Positions 1 to 12,563 of a stretch of DNA of 41,146 nucleotides are shown piece by piece. The stretch is from assembly GCA_946055095.1 (NCBI GenBank), contig CAMGEM010000004.1, positions 1 through 41,146 on the forward strand. The letters are read 5' to 3'. The notes under the pieces were generated by a model that did not search any database, was not told the origin of the DNA, and saw only the letters and a list, made by a program, of their open reading frames with translations. The first letter of the stretch is position 1, and every line of letters begins with the position of its first letter. Origin of the DNA: an uncultured Parabacteroides sp. GTDB lineage: Bacteria > Bacteroidota > Bacteroidia > Bacteroidales > Tannerellaceae. The translations under genes were made by a program, and so were the position numbers.

Positions 1-1445
1 TTAAGACGTTGGCTAAGAATGGTATCAGCGTGTTCATGGTGTCGCAAGCCAGCTCAGAGAACAACACCACGTTTGCGGTGAAGAATGCCGATGCCGATCT
101 GGCCGTGCAGGTCTTGAATGAGGAGTTTGCGTTGGAGCGTGCGCAAGGTGATATGAACGACACAGTGGCCGAGAAGGATTTGGCTACGGTAGCGATCGTG
201 GGCGAGAACATGAAGCGTACACCAGGTATCGCTGGTAAGCTGTTCGGTACGTTGGGGCGTGCCGGTATCAGTGTGATCGCTTGTGCGCAAGGTGCGTCTG
301 AGACCAATATCTCGTTTGTGATCAAGTTGAAATACCTGCGTAAGGCACTGAACTCTATTCATGATTCTTTCTTCCTTTCTGAATACAAAGTGCTGAACCT
401 GTTCGTGACCGGTATCGGTACGGTGGGTGGTAACCTGTTGGAGCAGATTCGTATCCAGCGTCCGAAACTGATGGAGCAAAATGGGTTGAAGTTGAATGTG
501 GTCGGTATCTCCAATTCCAAGAAGGCACGTTTCTTGCGTGAGGGCATTGATTTGGATAATTACCGCGAGGAATTGCGCTTGCATGGCGAGGATAGTAATC
601 CGCAACATCTCTGCGACGAGATCTTGAAGATGAATATCTTTAACTCTGTGTTCGTCGATTGCACGGCCAGTCCGGATGTCGCCGCTTTGTATGGCACGTT
701 GATGAACAACAATGTGTCTGTCGTGGCTGCCAATAAGGAGGCTGCCTCATCCCCCTATGAGAATTATATCAAGTTGAAGGAGACAGCTCGTCATCGTGAC
801 ATCAAGTTCCTCTTCGAGACGAATGTGGGGGCGGGGTTGCCTATCATCAATACGATGAACGATTTGATCAACAGTGGTGATCATATCTTGAAGTTAGAGG
901 CGGTGCTTTCAGGTACCTTGAATTATATCTTCAATACGATCAGTGCGGACGTTCCCTTTAGTAAAGCCATCCAGATGGCGAAGGAGGCGGGCTATTCGGA
1001 GCCGGATCCCCGTATCGACCTGTGTGGAAAGGATGTCATTCGCAAGTTGGTGATTTTGGCGCGTGAGGCTGGTTATCGGGTTGAGCAGAGTGACGTGAAA
1101 CGTAACTTGTTTATTCCAGAGTCTTTCTTCGAGGGTACCTTGGAGGATTTCTGGCGTCAGGTACAAACCTTGGATAGCCATTTCGAGCAGCAGCGTCAGC
1201 AATTGGAGGCGGAGGGTAAGCATTTCCGCTTCGTGGCCCGTATGGAGAACGGGGCTTGTGAGGTCGGTTTGCAGGCAGTGGATAGTCACCATCCCTTCTT
1301 CGACTTGGAGGGAAGCAATAACATCATCATGATCTCTACAGAGCGTTATCATGAGTATCCAATGATTATCAAGGGATATGGTGCAGGTGCGGATGTGACT
1401 GCAGCGGGTGTCTTTGCGGATATTATTTCTATCGCAAATATTTAG
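1..1445 (+). CDS. thrA: Bifunctional aspartokinase / homoserine dehydrogenase, 3' part (ACT domains + homoserine dehydrogenase); 5' end lies outside window
   Basis: Frame is open to the window edge. ACT-like segment ISVFMVSQASSENNTTFAV, then the NAD-binding region LFVTGIGTVGGNLLEQI and homoserine dehydrogenase motifs (VVAANKEA, NVGAGLPIINTMNDL, LSGTLNYIF). Followed by a pgm-like gene and thrC. Confidence 0.95.
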   Translation, partial: KTLAKNGISVFMVSQASSENNTTFAVKNADADLAVQVLNEEFALERAQGDMNDTVAEKDLATVAIVGENMKRTPGIAGKLFGTLGRAGISVIACAQGASETNISFVIKLKYLRKALNSIHDSFFLSEYKVLNLFVTGIGTVGGNLLEQIRIQRPKLMEQNGLKLNVVGISNSKKARFLREGIDLDNYREELRLHGEDSNPQHLCDEILKMNIFNSVFVDCTASPDVAALYGTLMNNNVSVVAANKEAASSPYENYIKLKETARHRDIKFLFETNVGAGLPIINTMNDLINSGDHILKLEAVLSGTLNYIFNTISADVPFSKAIQMAKEAGYSEPDPRIDLCGKDVIRKLVILAREAGYRVEQSDVKRNLFIPESFFEGTLEDFWRQVQTLDSHFEQQRQQLEAEGKHFRFVARMENGACEVGLQAVDSHHPFFDLEGSNNIIMISTERYHEYPMIIKGYGAGADVTAAGVFADIISIANI

Positions 1446-1449
1446 GAAT

Positions 1450-2655
1450 ATGAAACATATCATCATTTTAGGCGACGGCATGGCGGATGAGCCGATAGGG
1501 TCATTAGGTGGCTTAACACCTTTGCAGTATGCGAAGACACCCTATATGGATGAGTTGGCTCGTCAGGGAGTGACGGGTCGCATGAAAACGGTGGCGGATG
1601 GATTCCATCCCGGTAGTGAGGTGGCCAACATGGCCGTATTGGGTTATGACCTGCCTACCGTGTATGAGGGACGTGGTGTTTTGGAGGCAGCCAGCATCGG
1701 GGTGGAACTACAACCCGGTGATATGGCGATGCGTTGCAACTTGATCTGTGTGGAGGAGGAGATCCTGAAGAACCACTCCGCCGGACATATTACCACGGAG
1801 GAGGCTGATGAATTGATTCACTATCTGAATGAGCAGTTAGGCTCAGAGCAGGTTCATTTCTATACAGGAGTCTCTTACCGTCACCTCTTGGTGATCAAGG
1901 GCGGTGATAAGCGGGTGGCTTGCACACCCCCGCATGATGTGCCGCTCCATCCTTTTCGTCCCCTTTTGGTGAAGGCAGAGGTGCCAGAGGCGCAAGCCAC
2001 GGCCGATTTGCTGAACGAGTTGATCTTGCGCTCGCAGGAGTTGCTGAAGAACCATCCGGTTAATCTGCGTCGGCAAGCGGAGGGCAAAGATATGGCCAAT
2101 AGCATCTGGCCTTGGTCGCCCGGATATCGTCCGGCCATGCGTACTATGAAGGAGATGTATGGCATTGAACGGGGAGCGGTGATCTCTGCGGTCGATCTGA
2201 TTCGTGGCATTGGGGTATATGCCGGGCTGAAAGTGTTGCATGTGGAGGGAGCGACAGGGCTCTACGACACCAATTATGAAGGCAAGGCGCAAGCTGCTTT
2301 GGAGGCTTTGAAAGAGAATGATTTTGTCTATCTGCATATAGAGGCAAGCGATGAGGCTGGTCATGAAGGCGATGTGGCCTTGAAGGTAAAGACGATTGAG
2401 AACTTGGATCGTCGGGCGGTAGGTCCGATCTATGAGGCGGTGAAGCAGTGGAAAGAGCCAGTGGCGATTGCTGTCTTGCCCGATCACCCGACCCCTTGCG
2501 CGGTGCGTACCCATACGAATCAGCCGGTACCTTTCTTGATTTGGAAACCTGGAGAGACACCGGATGGGGTGACCCGCTTTGATGAGTTCGCCGTAGCCGA
2601 AGGCAAGTATGGCGTGTTAGAGAAGGATCAATTTATAAAGGAATTTTTAGCATGA
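1450..2655 (+). CDS. Cofactor-independent phosphoglycerate mutase family protein (alkaline phosphatase superfamily); probably acts as homoserine kinase in this operon
   Basis: MKHIIILGDGMADEP start, GSEVANMAVLGYD and HIEASDEAGHEGD motifs of the archaeal-type apgM family. ATG at 1450 follows the thrA stop by 4 nt; 3' end overlaps thrC by 4 nt. Confidence 0.92.
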   Translation: MKHIIILGDGMADEPIGSLGGLTPLQYAKTPYMDELARQGVTGRMKTVADGFHPGSEVANMAVLGYDLPTVYEGRGVLEAASIGVELQPGDMAMRCNLICVEEEILKNHSAGHITTEEADELIHYLNEQLGSEQVHFYTGVSYRHLLVIKGGDKRVACTPPHDVPLHPFRPLLVKAEVPEAQATADLLNELILRSQELLKNHPVNLRRQAEGKDMANSIWPWSPGYRPAMRTMKEMYGIERGAVISAVDLIRGIGVYAGLKVLHVEGATGLYDTNYEGKAQAALEALKENDFVYLHIEASDEAGHEGDVALKVKTIENLDRRAVGPIYEAVKQWKEPVAIAVLPDHPTPCAVRTHTNQPVPFLIWKPGETPDGVTRFDEFAVAEGKYGVLEKDQFIKEFLA

Positions 2656-3947
2656 ACTATTATAGTACCAACAAACAAGCACCGATCGCCACATTGGAAG
2701 AGGCGGTGGTCAAGGGATTAGCGGGAGACAAAGGTCTGTACATGCCGGAGCGCATCGTACGGTTAGACCCGCAAGTGATTGAACAGATGAAGGAGCAATC
2801 CTTCCATGAGATTGCCTGCACAGTGGCACGTGCCTTCTTCGGAGAGGATGTAGAGCCGGAGACGTTAGATCAAATTGTTTGCGACACCTTGGCGTTTGAG
2901 ACTCCTGTGGTGGAGGTGAAGGATCCCATTTATAGCTTGGAGTTGTTCCACGGCCCGACGTTGGCTTTCAAGGATGTAGGTGGCCGCTTCATGGCCCGTC
3001 TGTTGGGCTATTTCATCCGGAAGGAGGGATTGAAGGAGGTGAATGTGTTGGTGGCTACCTCGGGTGATACCGGTAGTGCCGTGGCGAATGGCTTCCTCGG
3101 TGTGCCGGGCATTCATGTCTATGTGCTCTATCCAAAGGGCAAGGTGAGCCCGATTCAGGAGTGTCAGTTCACGACGTTGGGGCAGAACATCACCGCATTG
3201 GAGATTGACGGTACGTTTGATGATTGCCAGGCGTTGGTGAAGGCGGCGTTCATGGATGAGGCACTCAATGCCCACATGAAGTTGACCTCTGCCAACTCTA
3301 TCAATGTGGCTCGTTTCTTGCCGCAGTCTTTCTATTATTTCAATGCGTGGGCGCAGTTGGCCCGTCAAGGAAAGGCCGATGAGCTGGTGGTTTGTGTACC
3401 GAGTGGTAACTTCGGCAACATCACCGCTGGATTGTTCGCTCATCGCATGGGATTGCCTATCAAACGTTTCGTGGCAGCGAACAACCGCAATGATGTCTTC
3501 TTGGAGTATTTACAAACGGGTGTCTATACGCCACGTCCTTCGGTGGCCACTTTGGCCAATGCGATGGATGTGGGTAACCCGAGCAACTTCGCCCGCATCA
3601 TCGACCTTTATAGTTATGAGCAGATTTGTGCGTTGATCAGTGGCTATCGCTACACAGATGAGCAGATCGCCGAGGCTATCCGTCGCTGTCATGCGGAGAC
3701 GGGCTACCTGTTGGATCCGCACGGTGCTTGTGGCTATCAGGCTTTGAAGGCGGCGTTACGTCCTGGTGAGACAGGTGTCTTCTTGGAAACAGCCCATCCG
3801 GCTAAGTTCAAGGGCACAGTCGATCAGATCTTGGGAGCGGACATTGAGATCCCGGCGAAACTTCGTGCGTTCATGGCTGGTCAGAAGCAAAGCATCGAAT
3901 TGTCAAAGGATTTTGAGGGCTTCAAGCGTTTCCTGTTGGCGCAATAG
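2652..3947 (+). CDS. thrC: Threonine synthase
   Basis: MNYYSTNKQAPIATLEEAVVKGLAGDKGLYMPE, FHGPTLAFKDVGGRFMARLL (PLP-lysine region), ATSGDTGSAVANGF, VPSGNFGNITAG. Confidence 0.96.
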   Translation: MNYYSTNKQAPIATLEEAVVKGLAGDKGLYMPERIVRLDPQVIEQMKEQSFHEIACTVARAFFGEDVEPETLDQIVCDTLAFETPVVEVKDPIYSLELFHGPTLAFKDVGGRFMARLLGYFIRKEGLKEVNVLVATSGDTGSAVANGFLGVPGIHVYVLYPKGKVSPIQECQFTTLGQNITALEIDGTFDDCQALVKAAFMDEALNAHMKLTSANSINVARFLPQSFYYFNAWAQLARQGKADELVVCVPSGNFGNITAGLFAHRMGLPIKRFVAANNRNDVFLEYLQTGVYTPRPSVATLANAMDVGNPSNFARIIDLYSYEQICALISGYRYTDEQIAEAIRRCHAETGYLLDPHGACGYQALKAALRPGETGVFLETAHPAKFKGTVDQILGADIEIPAKLRAFMAGQKQSIELSKDFEGFKRFLLAQ

Positions 3948-3988
3948 CCATCTTTGCTGCATACGTCACCTATTCAAATAGGATAAAG

Positions 3989-4033
3989 AAGAGGTGCATC
4001 TCCCCATGGTAGGGATAGATGCACCTCTTGTTT
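3989..4033. terminator. Strong hairpin between convergent thrC and beta-galactosidase genes, likely bidirectional terminator
   Basis: 13-bp perfect stem AAGAGGTGCATCT / AGATGCACCTCTT (3989-4001 and 4017-4029), followed by GTTTT. Confidence 0.8.
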
Positions 4034-4051
4034 TAAATGGCGGATCAGTGT

Positions 4052-7450
<3,399 letters not shown>

Positions 7451-7507
7451 TCAAATTTTCCTATTTCAGAAAGAAATAAGGGTATTTCCTTAAATATTTG
7501 GTCCAAA

Positions 7508-7541
7508 TTTGTTTGTTTTCTAAAAAATAGCCTTACCTTTG
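7508..7541 (+). promoter_or_regulatory. Candidate Bacteroidetes promoter (TTTG ... TACCTTTG) upstream of the ABC-F leader
   Basis: TTTG at 7508-7511 / 7512-7515 and TACCTTTG at 7534-7541, spacing 18-22 nt, close to the Bacteroides -33/-7 consensus. Confidence 0.5.
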
Positions 7542-7593
7542 TGGCACTACAAAAAGGGGCAAGTTATTTTTAAATTGAGTTAGATTGTTGGGA

Positions 7594-7623
7594 AGGAGAG
7601 GTCGAGATGATTTCTCCTTTTTT
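7594..7623 (+). terminator. Short hairpin plus T-run, possible terminator/attenuator upstream of ABC-F
   Basis: AAGGAGA (7594-7600) / TCTCCTT (7614-7620), stem running into TTTTT (7619-7623). Confidence 0.4.
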
Positions 7624-7627
7624 ATTG

Positions 7628-7635
7628 TACCTTTG
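7628..7635 (+). promoter_or_regulatory. Candidate -7 box TACCTTTG directly upstream of the ABC-F gene
   Basis: TACCTTTGCGCC 30 nt before the ATG at 7665; no clear -33 TTTG at the expected distance. Confidence 0.4.
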
Positions 7636-7664
7636 CGCCCTGTAAGAAAAGCAAATTGTAGCGT

Positions 7665-9614
7665 ATGATTTCAGTAGAAGGATTGACTGTCGAGTTTGGA
7701 GGGTTTACCCTGTTTGATGACATTTCATTTGTAGTAAACAAGAAAGACCGCATCGCTTTGGTCGGCAAGAATGGTGCCGGCAAATCGACGATGTTGAAGA
7801 TCTTTGCTGGACTGCAATCACCCACAAGCGGTAGCATCAGCATCCCCAAGGAGGTGACCATCGGCTACTTGCCCCAGCAAATGCAGCTCGTTGATCATCA
7901 CACCGTGCGGGAAGAGGCAGAGTTGGCCTTCGCCCATATCCATGAGATGACCGCTGAGATCGAACGGCTCAACAACCAGTTGGCGGAACGTACTGACTAC
8001 GAGTCGGAGGGTTATCAAAAGCTGATCGATCGCATGACCCATCTTACTGAACATTTTCAGATGATGGGTGGCAACAACTATCAAGCTGAATTGGAGCGCA
8101 CCTTGGTGGGATTGGGTTTCCAACGCTCAGACTTCGATCGCCCTACGGCGGAGTTCAGTGGGGGTTGGCGTATGCGTATCGAATTGGCGAAATTATTGCT
8201 GCAACAACCAGATGTACTGCTGCTCGACGAGCCAACCAACCACCTTGACATCGAGTCTATCCAATGGTTAGAGAATTTCATCGCTACGCGGGCGAATGCT
8301 GTCATCCTTGTCTCGCACGACCGGGCTTTCATCAACAACACCACCTTCCGCACGATCGAGATCGAGTTAGGCAAGATCTACGACTACAAAGTTAAATACA
8401 ACGAGTATGTGCAGTTACGCAAAGAGCGGCGTGAGCAGCAGCTCCGTGCCTACGAGAACCAACAGAAGAAGTTAGCGGACACGGAGGCGTTCATCGAGCG
8501 CTTCCGCTACAAGGCGACCAAGGCTGTGCAGGTACAGTCTCGCATCAAACAGTTGGAAAAGGTGGAGCGCATTGAGGTGGATGAGGTCGATACCGCCATG
8601 CTCAACCTGAAGTTCCCCCCTGCTCCCCGTTCTGGCTCCTATCCCGTGATCTGTGAGGAGGTGGCGAAGCGTTACGGTGATCACCTGATCTTTGACCATG
8701 TGACCTTCACGATCCATCGCGGCGATAAGGTGGCTTTCGTCGGCAAGAATGGTGAAGGTAAATCTACCCTCGTGAAATGTATCATGGGCGAGATCAACGA
8801 CTACACCGGTAAATTGCAATTGGGGCATAACGTCAAGATTGGCTACTTTGCCCAGAACCAGGCGCAATTGCTCAATGAGAATCTGACCGTGTTCGAGACG
8901 ATCGACTATGTGGCTCAAGGTGATATGCGTTTGAAGATCAGGGATCTGCTCGGTGCCTTCATGTTTGGTGGCGAAGCCTCCGACAAGAAGGTGAAGGTGC
9001 TCTCCGGCGGTGAGCGTACCCGTTTGGCGATGATTCGCCTGTTGTTGGAGCCGGTCAATCTGCTGATCCTCGATGAGCCAACTAATCACCTGGATATGCG
9101 CTCGAAAGATGTCTTGAAAGATGCGATCAAGGCCTTCGATGGTACCGTGATCTTGGTGTCGCACGACCGCGAGTTCCTGGATGGCTTGGTGGATAAGGTG
9201 TATGAGTTCGGCAATCAACGGGTCGTTGAGCATTTAGGTGGTATCTATGACTTCTTGGAGCGTAAAAAGATGGAGAGCTTAGCGGAGTTGGAACGGAGCA
9301 CCAAACCAACTACCCCTTCATCTGCTGTAGTCGAAGCACCCACCTCCCAAAACAAACTCTCTTACGAAGCTCGCAAGGAGCAAAGCAAGGCGATCAAGAA
9401 AGCCGAAAAAGCCGTGAGCGACGCTGAAGCTCGCATAGCCGCTTTGGAAAAGGAGATCGCTGACATCGAGTCTCGTTTAGCTACACCGGAGGGTGCTGCT
9501 GATACCTCGCTCTATACCGACTATGCGGCCCGCAAGCAGGCTCTCTCCGATGCGATGGATGAGTGGACAGAGCGACAGATGGAACTGGAGGAGTTGGTTG
9601 CGGCCCAAGGATAA
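7665..9614 (+). CDS. ABC-F family ATPase (duplicated ATP-binding cassettes, C-terminal coiled coil)
   Basis: Two Walker A motifs (GKNGAGKST, GKNGEGKST), two signature/Walker B regions (FSGGWRMRIELAKLLLQQPDVLLLDEPTNHLD; LSGGERTRLAMIRLLLEPVNLLILDEPTNHLD), no transmembrane segments. Confidence 0.95.
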   Translation: MISVEGLTVEFGGFTLFDDISFVVNKKDRIALVGKNGAGKSTMLKIFAGLQSPTSGSISIPKEVTIGYLPQQMQLVDHHTVREEAELAFAHIHEMTAEIERLNNQLAERTDYESEGYQKLIDRMTHLTEHFQMMGGNNYQAELERTLVGLGFQRSDFDRPTAEFSGGWRMRIELAKLLLQQPDVLLLDEPTNHLDIESIQWLENFIATRANAVILVSHDRAFINNTTFRTIEIELGKIYDYKVKYNEYVQLRKERREQQLRAYENQQKKLADTEAFIERFRYKATKAVQVQSRIKQLEKVERIEVDEVDTAMLNLKFPPAPRSGSYPVICEEVAKRYGDHLIFDHVTFTIHRGDKVAFVGKNGEGKSTLVKCIMGEINDYTGKLQLGHNVKIGYFAQNQAQLLNENLTVFETIDYVAQGDMRLKIRDLLGAFMFGGEASDKKVKVLSGGERTRLAMIRLLLEPVNLLILDEPTNHLDMRSKDVLKDAIKAFDGTVILVSHDREFLDGLVDKVYEFGNQRVVEHLGGIYDFLERKKMESLAELERSTKPTTPSSAVVEAPTSQNKLSYEARKEQSKAIKKAEKAVSDAEARIAALEKEIADIESRLATPEGAADTSLYTDYAARKQALSDAMDEWTERQMELEELVAAQG

Positions 9615-9644
9615 CTCTGGGCTCATGCTCCTCCTACTCTGGAC

Positions 9645-11180
9645 TTAAAAACCATACTTAAAGTCCATTTCTTGTTCTAAGGAAATACCCGTGCTGAAGT
9701 CGTGCAGCGTCAATTTACGGATCTTATAGTAACTCAGCCAATAGTTTTGCAACGCACGGATGTAATTGCGGCGTGCTTCCTGTTGGCGATTCAGTGAGAG
9801 TGTCAAGCTGTTGATATCCGCTTTGCCAATCATGAAGCGTTGCTTAGTCTCCTCATAGGCCATCAGCGCAATGTCGAGAGCCTCCTCTGCACTGTTGATC
9901 AAACGCTGTTGCACATTGAAATCGCTGATCGTCATGGTCACATCCTCTTCCAAGGTCAGGGCTTGTTGCTGGGCACTGGTCTCCGCCACCTTCAAGTTAC
10001 TTTTGGCGATGTTGTACTTACCTTTCCGTACACCCCAATCTACTAATGGGATCGAGACCGAGATTGAGACTAAGTCTTGCTGCAACGGATGCCTATACAC
10101 ATCCTTGAATTTTGAGGCCACTTGGTTAAAACCAACACTGGCATTGAACGAGGCATTGAACAATGTCTCCTTATGTGCCTTGTCCACCGATTGCTCAGCC
10201 TCTAACACCGATTGCTTCATGCTCAGAAACTCCGGGTTGTTATCCCGTGCCAAGGCCAACGCCTCATCCACCTGCACGTTCAGGTTAGAGGGACGGGAGG
10301 GCAGACGAAGCATAATCTGCACATCTTTATCCAAGTTCAAATAGGAGGCCAAGCTGAACATCGCCCGTTTCAGGTCAATCTCCGCATTCTCTAATGTGTT
10401 ACGAGCGTTCACCGCATCCAGACGCAAGGTCAAGAGATCCGCTTTGCTGATGGAGGCGATCTTCAAGCGTTCCTCGCCTGTGCGATAGAGGGTGTCGGCC
10501 GTAGCCAACTGCTCTTTCGCCATGTCATACTCCATCTGTGCCATCGCCAAGGTGAAGAAATAGGTAGTCGCTTGCTCGCTGATCTCCTCCAAGTTATACA
10601 GTAGCTCTTTCTTGACCTTCTCATATTTCAATGGCTCGATTTTCTTTGCCCAATAAAAAGGATTATAGCCGACTAATTCCTGCGTATAGCCCACCCGAAC
10701 AGGTACGGAGGTAAACTGGTTGTAGGTGCTTGCCCCAAAATAGCGCATATACTCCAAGTCGGTGTCCAAATAGAAACTACCACCTAACGGGTCGAAATTT
10801 TGTTTCATTTGTAGTTTACCACCGGCATAGAAAGACTGCTGCTTGCGATACTCGTCAATATCCAACTCCGAGTTATAACGCTTCGTGATGTCGCGATAAT
10901 ACTCCGCTGGTGTCAAGCTCAAGGTCAAGCTGGGTAATCGCTCGGCTTGGTAGTTGCGAAACTCCCAATAGCCCGACAAATAGACATTTCTGGCCCGGAA
11001 AGCTGCCAACGAACTGTCTGATGCCAATGAGATCGTCCTGTCCAACGAAAGCACGATCGCATTTTGTGCCGCCAAGGTGGTCATCACCAAGCATCCCAAC
11101 AGGAGACCAATGGCCTTCCCTAACCATTTTCTGATATGATGATCTTTCTGCATAACGTATTCCTCCTCAGCTCCAAACAC
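9645..11180 (-). CDS. TolC family outer membrane efflux protein
   Basis: Signal peptide followed by TolC/OEP-like helical repeats (TADTLYRTGEERLKIASISKADLLTLRLDAVNARNTLENAEIDLKRAMFSLASYL; QRFMIGKADINSLTLSLNRQQEARRNYIRALQNYWLSYYKIRKLT). Confidence 0.93.
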   Translation of the reverse strand: MFGAEEEYVMQKDHHIRKWLGKAIGLLLGCLVMTTLAAQNAIVLSLDRTISLASDSSLAAFRARNVYLSGYWEFRNYQAERLPSLTLSLTPAEYYRDITKRYNSELDIDEYRKQQSFYAGGKLQMKQNFDPLGGSFYLDTDLEYMRYFGASTYNQFTSVPVRVGYTQELVGYNPFYWAKKIEPLKYEKVKKELLYNLEEISEQATTYFFTLAMAQMEYDMAKEQLATADTLYRTGEERLKIASISKADLLTLRLDAVNARNTLENAEIDLKRAMFSLASYLNLDKDVQIMLRLPSRPSNLNVQVDEALALARDNNPEFLSMKQSVLEAEQSVDKAHKETLFNASFNASVGFNQVASKFKDVYRHPLQQDLVSISVSIPLVDWGVRKGKYNIAKSNLKVAETSAQQQALTLEEDVTMTISDFNVQQRLINSAEEALDIALMAYEETKQRFMIGKADINSLTLSLNRQQEARRNYIRALQNYWLSYYKIRKLTLHDFSTGISLEQEMDFKYGF

Positions 11181-12241
11181 TAATCGACCACTGTCACGGA
11201 AGCCTCATGCGCTAAATTAAGGTTTCCCGTCGTAATGACTCGATCGCCGGCCTTCAAACCCTCCACGATCGTATAGCTATCGGCATTTTCCAAGCCTGTG
11301 CGCACATAGTTCCAATGGGCTTTGCCATTCACTAACGTGAAGACCACCTGCTTGCCTGAACGCAACACCACAGCCGACTTCGGCACCACCAATTGCTTAC
11401 CCAACGACCGTTGCACGCTGACTCGTACATTCATGCCCTCGAAAAGTCGCTTTTCAGCGGCAACTGATGCCTTCACACGCACCATGCCCGACTCTTCCAC
11501 CAATGGATTGATCTCCACGACACGCCCTTGTGTCAATAGGTCTGGAGTCGCAAAGGGACTGACGGCCACCTGATCTCCCACATGAATCAGAGGCAACTCA
11601 TTTTCTAATACCGTGAAGTCAGCCTCCAAGCTCTGTGGGTCAATCACCGTGCAAAAGGCCTCTGAAGCTGAAGCCGGATTGCCCTGATGGGTAAACAGAT
11701 TAGCGATCACCCCGTCGAACGGAGCCACCAACGTACCCATCTCCAACGAACGTACAGCCAATTCATAGTTTGCCAACGCCTGGTCATAACCGCTCTTCAG
11801 TCGAGCCAACTTTAAAGTGGCCGCTGGCACCTTTGCTGAGTCAGCCAACATGTAGCCCTGACCAATCAGTACATCCTGCACCTCTAACTTCGCCTTCTCC
11901 AAAGCATCCAACGCTTGATCTACCTGGTTCTTCAACTTAAAGCCATCCAACTCCGCCAACTTCATCCCTTTTCGTACTCGGTCGCCATTCTTTACATAGA
12001 TATGTGCGATCAATTCCTGTGATTCAAAGCGCAAGTCCACCCTACGCTTTGCCGCCAACTTACCATTACTTATCAATTCATGCTGAAAATCCGTTTCCAC
12101 CAAAGGAATAACCGTCACTGCGACCTCCTCGTCCGGAAGGACAGTCTCCACCATCTCCTGACGATTCTCCCTCGCTCCGCCGCAAGCCACCAAGCCGCTT
12201 AGCAGCGACCCGAAAAGGAATGTATAGAAAAATACTCTCAT
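11180..12241 (-). CDS. Efflux periplasmic adaptor subunit (RND/HlyD-type membrane fusion lipoprotein)
   Basis: Lipobox-like LSGLVACGG, lipoyl/hairpin region LRFESQELIAHIYVKNGDRVRKGMKLAELDGF, APFDGVIANLFTHQGNPAS, C-terminal VVEGLKAGDRVITTGNLNL. End overlaps the TolC gene start. Confidence 0.93.
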   Translation of the reverse strand: MRVFFYTFLFGSLLSGLVACGGARENRQEMVETVLPDEEVAVTVIPLVETDFQHELISNGKLAAKRRVDLRFESQELIAHIYVKNGDRVRKGMKLAELDGFKLKNQVDQALDALEKAKLEVQDVLIGQGYMLADSAKVPAATLKLARLKSGYDQALANYELAVRSLEMGTLVAPFDGVIANLFTHQGNPASASEAFCTVIDPQSLEADFTVLENELPLIHVGDQVAVSPFATPDLLTQGRVVEINPLVEESGMVRVKASVAAEKRLFEGMNVRVSVQRSLGKQLVVPKSAVVLRSGKQVVFTLVNGKAHWNYVRTGLENADSYTIVEGLKAGDRVITTGNLNLAHEASVTVVD

Positions 12242-12458
12242 GGCATACCATTTTTAGATGGCCACAAAGGTAAAAGAGATTTTCGAATCCTCCACCTCTG
12301 TAAGGTGGACAAATACGCTGAAATGAATGCCACATCCCCTTTTTCATTTCTCTGCTGTTCAATGAAATGTCCGAAATCCACTCAAAGACAAACTGGATAA
12401 ATCGGTTTTTACATCAGTGAAGTCGCTAACGTATCGGCAGATTTCGGCAAGAAGAAGG

Positions 12459-12563
12459 GCATTCGATCCCCGGCGAAATACCTACTGGCTTGATTTCCCA
12501 AACAAGGAGGTGCAAAACGGCTTCATCTCCGTCTTGGCCAGCGGGTACAATCAGCGAGTTTGA
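12459..12563 (+). pseudogene. Remnant of an AAA-ATPase-like / PD-(D/E)XK nuclease family gene (DUF1703-type), about 34 codons
   Basis: Reading from 12459 gives AFDPRRNTYWLDFPNKEVQNGFISVLASGYNQRV*, resembling the segment joining the AAA-like and nuclease domains of the large Bacteroidetes AAA-ATPase_like/PDDEXK_9 family. No ORF around it is long enough to be intact. Confidence 0.6.
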
